A DNA stretch of 64,000 nucleotides from Lichenicoccus sp965276875 (GTDB taxonomy: Bacteria > Pseudomonadota > Alphaproteobacteria > Acetobacterales > Acetobacteraceae): positions 1,860,001 through 1,924,000 of the forward strand of contig NZ_OZ255701.1 of NCBI RefSeq assembly GCF_965276875.1, read 5' to 3'. Positions 59,435 through 64,000 of the stretch are shown here, piece after piece. The stretch's first letter is position 1, and each line of letters begins with the position of its first letter. Position numbers and translations under genes: made by a program. The notes under the pieces were generated by a model, which was given only the letters and a program-made list of their open reading frames with translations, was not told the origin of the DNA and searched no databases.

Positions 59435-60448
59435 ATGACGGATGCCTTGATCGCCGGATCGTTGCCCACGGAGGCTGATTACGACGCGGATATTGTCATC
59501 CTGTCGATGGACCGCATCGAGGAGACCCTGGAAGCAGTGGCGTCGGCCCTCTCGCAACAAGGCCTGCGACGCCATGTGTTCGTCTTCGACCAGGGCTCGA
59601 CGGCGGATAATCTGCAACGACTGCAGGCGGCCATCGACGGGCACGACAATATCGCCTTGCTGCGGGCCGAGCGGAACTGGGGCGTGGCCGGCGGCCGCAA
59701 CCGGGTAAGCGCGCTCGGTCGCGGCCGCGTCATCGTCGCCCTGGACAATGACGCCGAGTTCGCCGACAGCGGCACCGTGGCGCGCGCGGTGGCGCGCCTG
59801 CGAGCGGAACATGACCTCGCCGCGATCGGCTTTCGCATCGTCATCCATGCCAGCGGCGAGGACGACCTGTCGAGCTGGGGCTATGCCCGCACCCTGCTCG
59901 CGCGCGCCGGGGAGAGCTTTGATGCCGTCACCTTCGTTGGCGCCGGCCATGCGATCAGCCGGGCCGCCTGGGACGCCTGCGGCGGCTATGACGACGCGCT
60001 GTTCTTCTGCTGGGAGGAGTTCGACTTCTGCCTCCAGGCCATTTCGCTGGGATGGCGCATTCGTTATGATGGCGATCTGGTCATCCGTCACAAGGTCAGT
60101 CCGGACCGTCGCTTCAACTGGTCCGGCTCGCGCTGGTTCTATTATGTCCGCAATCGGCTCTATATCGGCCATAAATGGCAAAGTTGGGTGTCACTCGCAC
60201 CACGTGCCGCCGGCTACATCCTCCGCGGCGCGCGCAACGGCCTGCTTGCACAAACCCTGCGTGCCATTCCGGCAGCGTGGCGCCTGGGCCGCACCCAACG
60301 GGGCATGCGCATGTCCGAGGCCGGACGTGCGTATCTTTTGCGCAACGATGCCGCACATCGTGGCACGCTTGTCACCCGCCTTGCGCGCGAGGTGTTCGCG
60401 GCCCTCCCCGGGCATGGCATGAAGGAGGCGTCGACCCCGCTTGGATGA
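59435..60448 (+). CDS. Glycosyltransferase family 2 (rhamnosyltransferase-like)
   Basis: The 337-residue protein begins with a variant GT2 core: DADIVILSMDRIEETLEAVA, HVFVFDQGSTADNLQRLQAA, NWGVAGGRNRVSALGRGRVI and VALDNDAEFADS as the donor site. FVGAGHAISRAAWDACGGYD and FFCWEEFDFCLQAISLGWRI resemble the acceptor side of rhamnosyltransferase-like proteins. It is divergent from the GT2 gene on its left and 41 bases ahead of the Wza-like gene, so the two are probably one unit. Confidence 0.88.
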   Translation: MTDALIAGSLPTEADYDADIVILSMDRIEETLEAVASALSQQGLRRHVFVFDQGSTADNLQRLQAAIDGHDNIALLRAERNWGVAGGRNRVSALGRGRVIVALDNDAEFADSGTVARAVARLRAEHDLAAIGFRIVIHASGEDDLSSWGYARTLLARAGESFDAVTFVGAGHAISRAAWDACGGYDDALFFCWEEFDFCLQAISLGWRIRYDGDLVIRHKVSPDRRFNWSGSRWFYYVRNRLYIGHKWQSWVSLAPRAAGYILRGARNGLLAQTLRAIPAAWRLGRTQRGMRMSEAGRAYLLRNDAAHRGTLVTRLAREVFAALPGHGMKEASTPLG

Positions 60449-60489
60449 ACCCGCCGCCCCGATAACGCTTCACCTGATAAGGACATCCC

Positions 60490-61074
60490 GTGCGCTCGCT
60501 CCCGTCTTGCAAACACCTGTTCTCCGGCCGCTCGTTAGCACTTGCCGCCATTCTCGCTCTCGCCGGCTGCGCCGAGGGCGCGGATCTGCCGCCGTTGCCG
60601 CCTGAATCCAGCGCGGCCTATCATCTTGGAGCTGGCGACGAGCTCCGCGTCATCACCGCCGGAGAGGACCAGCTCAGCGGCGATTTCCATGTCAGCGATG
60701 CCGGCAACATTGCCATGCCGATGCTCGGCGTAATCAAGGCGGCCGGCATGACCCCTGACCAGCTCAGCCAGGAGATCACCCAGGAGAGCGAGAGTCGGGA
60801 AATCCTCAAGAACCCCTCGGTCTCCGTCGAGGTCGTCAACTATCGTCCGATCTTCGTGCTGGGCGAGGTCAACAAGCCCGGCCAATATCCCTATCAACCC
60901 GGCATGACGGTATTGACCGCGGTCTCGGTCGCGGGCGGCTTCACCTACCGCGCCGTCGAGAGCTACGCCTCGGTCGTGCGTGACGTGGACGGACACTCAA
61001 CCGAAGGCAAGGTGAAGCGTCAGACGTTGCTGCAGCCGGGCGACGTGCTGACCGTCTTCGAGCGGCATTTCTAA
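60490..61074 (+). CDS. Wza-type polysaccharide export lipoprotein
   Basis: The 194-residue protein has a lipoprotein signal (LALAAILALAGCAEG; the Cys follows LAG), then the polysaccharide export domain (AYHLGAGDELRVITAGEDQL, NIAMPMLGVIKAAGMTPDQL) and one SLBB domain (VLGEVNKPGQYPYQPGMTVL, AVSVAGGFTYRA). It would form the outer-membrane or periplasmic part of an EPS exporter. It is shorter than E. coli Wza (about 380 residues) and lacks the extra domains. Start is GTG at 60490, with AAGGA upstream. No Wzc partner is visible here. Confidence 0.93.
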   Translation: MRSLPSCKHLFSGRSLALAAILALAGCAEGADLPPLPPESSAAYHLGAGDELRVITAGEDQLSGDFHVSDAGNIAMPMLGVIKAAGMTPDQLSQEITQESESREILKNPSVSVEVVNYRPIFVLGEVNKPGQYPYQPGMTVLTAVSVAGGFTYRAVESYASVVRDVDGHSTEGKVKRQTLLQPGDVLTVFERHF

Positions 61075-61827
61075 TCAAAGATCCAGTCTGTTGAAGATCG
61101 GCGTCGGCACGGCGCGGATCACCAGCATGACGAGACGCCAGATCCTCGGCACGTAAGCGGTGCCGGGGCCTGCCTCGACCAGCGCCCAGGCTGCGTTTGC
61201 GAACGCCTCCGGCCGCGCCATGAAGGGCAGCTTGGGCAGCGCCCAGGTCATTGCGGTGTCAATCACGCCGGCTTTCAGCGAAACCACGCGAACGCCTGAT
61301 CGCGACAGCCGCGCCGCATAGCCCTGCAGCCAGGTATGCAGTGCGGCCTTGGTGGCACCATAAAGATAGTTGCGCGGCCGGCCGCGATCGCCAGCGACCG
61401 AGCCGATCACCATCACCGTGCCGCCACGCTGGGATTCGAGCGCTGCGGTAAAGGCGGTCAGCACCGACACCAGGCCGGTGAAGTTGGTCTCCACGGTGCG
61501 CCGCAGCAGCGTCCTGTCGCGATCAAGGACGGATTGCTCGGGCATCATGCCGACGGCGGCGAAGATGTTGAGCTGCCCATCAGTCTGGGCGATGCAGTGG
61601 GTCGCAAAAATGTCGTGGGTGCCGAGGTCGAGCGCGTCGAAGCGTTGTACCAGCGTCGGCACGCCATGGCGCAAGGCCAGGTCGCTCGCCTGCGCCTGCA
61701 GGTCCTCGTCGTCGCGGCCGGCCAGGATGATCCGCGCGCCGCTCGCCGCGGCGCGATGGGCAAAGGCGCGCGCTGTCGCCGAACTCGGGCCCAGGATCAG
61801 CCAGGTGCGCAGGAAATGCGTGCTCAT
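61075..61827 (-). CDS. DprE2-like SDR (decaprenylphospho-ribose 2'-keto reductase)
   Basis: The 250-residue SDR has a variant cofactor loop (WLILGPSSATARAFAHRAAA), ARIILAGRDDEDLQAQASDL, VETNFTGLVSVLTAF, and the catalytic Ser-Tyr-Lys set in VIGSVAGDRGRPRNYLYGAT followed by KAALHTW. It lies directly after a DprE1-like oxidase and overlaps it by ATGA. DprE1/DprE2 together epimerise polyprenyl-phosphoryl ribose to the arabinose form in mycobacteria, and similar genes (noe) serve arabinosylation in Azorhizobium. The same step is inferred here. Confidence 0.85.
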   Translation of the reverse strand: MSTHFLRTWLILGPSSATARAFAHRAAASGARIILAGRDDEDLQAQASDLALRHGVPTLVQRFDALDLGTHDIFATHCIAQTDGQLNIFAAVGMMPEQSVLDRDRTLLRRTVETNFTGLVSVLTAFTAALESQRGGTVMVIGSVAGDRGRPRNYLYGATKAALHTWLQGYAARLSRSGVRVVSLKAGVIDTAMTWALPKLPFMARPEAFANAAWALVEAGPGTAYVPRIWRLVMLVIRAVPTPIFNRLDL

Positions 61828-63161
61828 CCGAGCCCGATCCGTCGCGACATGCTCGACGAGAAGCGTCGCCCGGGGTCGATGCCGGCGCGGATCTGCTGGA
61901 ACGCGTCGGCGGCCGGATACATCGCGAGGAAGCTCTCCGCTGACATCATGCTGTCCTTGGCGAGATAGATCCGACCACCGGCGTCACGGGTGATGCGTTC
62001 CAGGGCCGCAAACAAGGGCACGGTATTGGCGCCGTGCGCGAAGTCGAGCGCCAGAGACAGGCCCGGCTGGGCGAAGGAGAGCAGTCCCCGGCCGCCATGC
62101 CCCATCACCTTGAGCACCGCCAGGAAGGAGGCGCCGCCTCCCTCGCCGGCCGCGCGCAGCAGCCGCTTGAGGGTCGCGGCCCCGTCGGCGCGCGGCACCA
62201 CGCACTGGAACTGGTGAAAGCCGCGACGGCCATAGAGACGGTTCCAGTCGGTGATCGCATCCAGCGGATAGAGGAACTGGCTGTAGTTGCTGACCGATTC
62301 GCGCGCCTCGGGCCGCGCGCGCCGCCAATAGAGCGCATTGAAGGCGCGCACACTCAGGTCGTTCAGCGCCCAGCCCGGCAGGTCCAGCGGCAGCCGTCTC
62401 GGGCGCGGCGGCGGCGGGGCCACGGCGCCGCGCGGCGCCGGCTCGGCGGTCTCCAGGATGCCACGTCCCAGGGCGGCGCCGCTCGCCAGCACGTCGATCC
62501 AGCCGACCGAGAACGGCGCCTCGGCCGCCTGCTCGAACCCTTCGAGGAACGCCTCCAGCGAGCCGACCTGACGACGGCGCACCAGCAGCGCCGGAGACGG
62601 CACCGCGATCAGGCGCAGGCACAGGCTGGTGACGATGCCGGTCAGGCCGATGCCACCGATGGTCGCATCGAACAGCGCCGGATCGTCCTGCTGCGAGACG
62701 CGCCGGATGCTGCCGTCGGCGCAGAGCAGGTCGAGCCATTCAACCCAGTCGCCGAAACTGCCGTCGACATGCTGGTTCTTGCCATGGACGTCGTTGCCGA
62801 CCGCGCCGCCCATGGTGACGAAGCAGGTGCCGGGAGACACCGGCACGCGAAAGCCACGCGGCAGGAACACCTCGAGCAGGTCGCGGAAGGTGACACCGGC
62901 CTCGACGACCACCAGGCCGGTCCGCGGATCAAAGGAGAGGATCCGGTTCAGCCGCTCGGTCAGGATCACCGCGCCGTCGGCATTCAGGCAGACATCGCCG
63001 TAGCTGCGTCCGGCGCCGCGGGCCAGCAGCGTGCGATCGCCGCCATGATCGAGGGCCGAACGCAACGCGCCGATCCGCTCCGGCCGTGCCACCACGGACG
63101 GTGTGACCTGCGCACGTCCCCAACTACGCAGCGCCATCGGCTTGAAGGCGTGGTCGTTCAT
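61824..63161 (-). CDS. DprE1-like FAD-dependent polyprenyl-phosphoryl ribose oxidase
   Basis: The 445-residue flavoprotein has the PCMH-type FAD site: LLARGAGRSYGDVCLNADGA, VEAGVTFRDLLEVFLPRGF, PVSPGTCFVTMGGAVGNDVH followed by GKNQH, and IGGIGLTGIVTSLCLRLIAV. This is the DprE1 layout, which oxidises the ribose 2'-OH before reduction by DprE2. The Cys of PGTCFVTMGG aligns with the loop near the drug-target cysteine region only loosely, so benzothiazinone sensitivity cannot be judged. It overlaps the UbiA-like gene (ATGA) upstream and the SDR gene downstream. Confidence 0.88.
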   Translation of the reverse strand: MNDHAFKPMALRSWGRAQVTPSVVARPERIGALRSALDHGGDRTLLARGAGRSYGDVCLNADGAVILTERLNRILSFDPRTGLVVVEAGVTFRDLLEVFLPRGFRVPVSPGTCFVTMGGAVGNDVHGKNQHVDGSFGDWVEWLDLLCADGSIRRVSQQDDPALFDATIGGIGLTGIVTSLCLRLIAVPSPALLVRRRQVGSLEAFLEGFEQAAEAPFSVGWIDVLASGAALGRGILETAEPAPRGAVAPPPPRPRRLPLDLPGWALNDLSVRAFNALYWRRARPEARESVSNYSQFLYPLDAITDWNRLYGRRGFHQFQCVVPRADGAATLKRLLRAAGEGGGASFLAVLKVMGHGGRGLLSFAQPGLSLALDFAHGANTVPLFAALERITRDAGGRIYLAKDSMMSAESFLAMYPAADAFQQIRAGIDPGRRFSSSMSRRIGLG

Positions 63162-64000
63162 AGGGCAGCCAGGACGATGGCCAGGATGCAGACGCCGAGG
63201 AACCAGCTCACCGGGTCGCGCAACGCGAAGATCACCGGGTCATGCGACAGCCGCTTGCGGTGCGCCAGAAACCACACCCGCATCAGCCACAAAGCGACGA
63301 TGGAAGGGGCAAGATAGAGCCGGCTGGGATGCGCATAGAGATGCGACGGGCCCGCATCATCCGCGACGAACAGGATCATGATCTGCAGCGACGCGAACGC
63401 CGCCGCCACCCCGAACGCCAGGGTCAGCGGCCAGTCCTCCGGCAGATAGCCGCGTCGCGCCAGCGAGGCGCTTGCGTTACCCGCATCGCCGGCGGCCTGC
63501 ATCACCTCGACATGCCGCTTGGCCAGCGCCAACGACAGGAAGAAGAACCCGGCGAACGAGATCAGCCAGGGCGAATAGAGCACCCGCGCCATCTCGATCC
63601 CCAGGACCAGACGCAGGGTGAACAAGGCGGCGATGATGCTGGTATCGAGGAACGGCACGCTCTTCAGCCGCAGCGAGTAGGTCAGCGAGATCGCCACGTA
63701 GCCTGCGATCAGCGCATCGCAGGTCCAGGCGAGCAAGGCGCCGCCCACCAGCGCGCCGCCGATCAGCGCCACGGCCACGCACAGCCCGGCGATCGGTGAA
63801 AGCCGGCCGGACGCGAACGGCCGGCGCCACTTCTTGGCGTGCAGGCGATCGGCTTCAAGGTCGGCGAGGTCGTTGAGGATGTAGGTGCCGGAGGCGGCAA
63901 CGCTGAGCAACAGCATCGCCGCCAGCACGCGCAGCACCGCGTGCGGGTCGCTAAACCGGTGCCCGAGCAGGAGCGGCACCAGCAGCAGCGCGTTCTTGCT
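63158..64000 (-). CDS. UbiA-family prenyltransferase, likely polyprenyl-phosphate phosphoribosyltransferase (5' end off window)
   Basis: The visible 280 residues form a polytopic UbiA-type enzyme: SKNALLLVPLLLGHRFSD near the edge, YILNDLADLEADRLHAKKWR with the Asp-rich motif NDxxDxxxD, then FASGRLSPIAGLCVAVALIG and LTYSLRLKSVPFLDTSIIAA with the second motif. Gene order with DprE1 and DprE2 matches the mycobacterial route in which Rv3806c transfers phosphoribosyl from PRPP to decaprenyl phosphate. The N-terminus continues past position 64000. It would be the first gene of the three-gene set. Confidence 0.87.
   Translation of the reverse strand, partial: SKNALLLVPLLLGHRFSDPHAVLRVLAAMLLLSVAASGTYILNDLADLEADRLHAKKWRRPFASGRLSPIAGLCVAVALIGGALVGGALLAWTCDALIAGYVAISLTYSLRLKSVPFLDTSIIAALFTLRLVLGIEMARVLYSPWLISFAGFFFLSLALAKRHVEVMQAAGDAGNASASLARRGYLPEDWPLTLAFGVAAAFASLQIMILFVADDAGPSHLYAHPSRLYLAPSIVALWLMRVWFLAHRKRLSHDPVIFALRDPVSWFLGVCILAIVLAAL

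Overview
The window is 64 kb of G+C-rich bacterial chromosome. Codon usage, F0 genes separate from F1 with an extra b' subunit, a short UreA with overlapping urease genes, an FMN-riboswitch rib operon and an exopolysaccharide locus all suggest an alphaproteobacterium. Acetobacteraceae or a relative within Rhodospirillales is the best guess, but no rRNA is present and the assignment is inference. Genes are dense, and many neighbours overlap by 1-20 bases, so translational coupling is common.

Layout. 1-8 kb: the end of an exported VOC/glyoxalase-like gene, a ccdAB toxin-antitoxin pair, a full urease operon (ureDABCEFG, minus strand), divergent nagA, then a scar holding an IS1-type transposase remnant and a RelB/YafQ toxin-antitoxin pair. 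8-16 kb: a TonB-dependent receptor, a large secreted beta-propeller/phosphoesterase, a divergent OprB-type porin and a two-component system, plausibly one outer-membrane scavenging locus. 16-20.7 kb: a YhaN/YhaO (SbcCD-like) pair. 20.7-24 kb: an A+T-richer patch with an EndoU-like protein, a small orphan gene, a three-way-junction inverted repeat and a broken alcohol dehydrogenase. 24-30 kb: a ferritin-like protein and a coupled four-gene operon (Rieske/FAD oxidoreductase, ABC exporter, SDR, renalase-like flavoprotein). 30-37 kb: DUF2501, prolyl oligopeptidase, DUF72, then the riboflavin operon ribD-ribE-ribBA-ribH behind an FMN riboswitch.

37-45.6 kb: a 47-residue membrane protein, a luciferase-like monooxygenase, a CBS protein, tRNA-Leu(TAA), an M48-type peptidase, a YcgN-type protein, a transporter-like cassette whose ATPase has lost its nucleotide-binding motifs, two small membrane-associated proteins, a collapsed GMC oxidoreductase pseudogene and a class C beta-lactamase-like hydrolase. 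45.6-50.7 kb: the F0 ATP synthase operon (atpI-atpB-atpE-b'-b), coupled at its end to an ArnC-like and an ArnT-like glycosyltransferase; atpI appears frameshifted. 50.7-52.1 kb: 6-phosphogluconate dehydrogenase. 52.4-64 kb: a surface-polysaccharide region with four family 2 glycosyltransferases, a membrane-anchored ExeA-like ATPase, the initiating polyprenyl-phosphate sugar transferase, a Wza-type export lipoprotein and a DprE2/DprE1/UbiA set that would make polyprenyl-phosphoryl arabinose.

The most unusual items are the motif-less ABC cassette (40.15-42.85 kb), the four-gene redox/ABC operon (24.7-29.9 kb), the ExeA-type ATPase with a proline-rich linker and unrecognised C-terminal domain (54.5-56.4 kb), the EndoU-like protein with an immunity-like tail (20.9-21.5 kb) and the three-way-junction element (22.76-22.81 kb). 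All assignments come from reading the sequence by eye; no database search was run.
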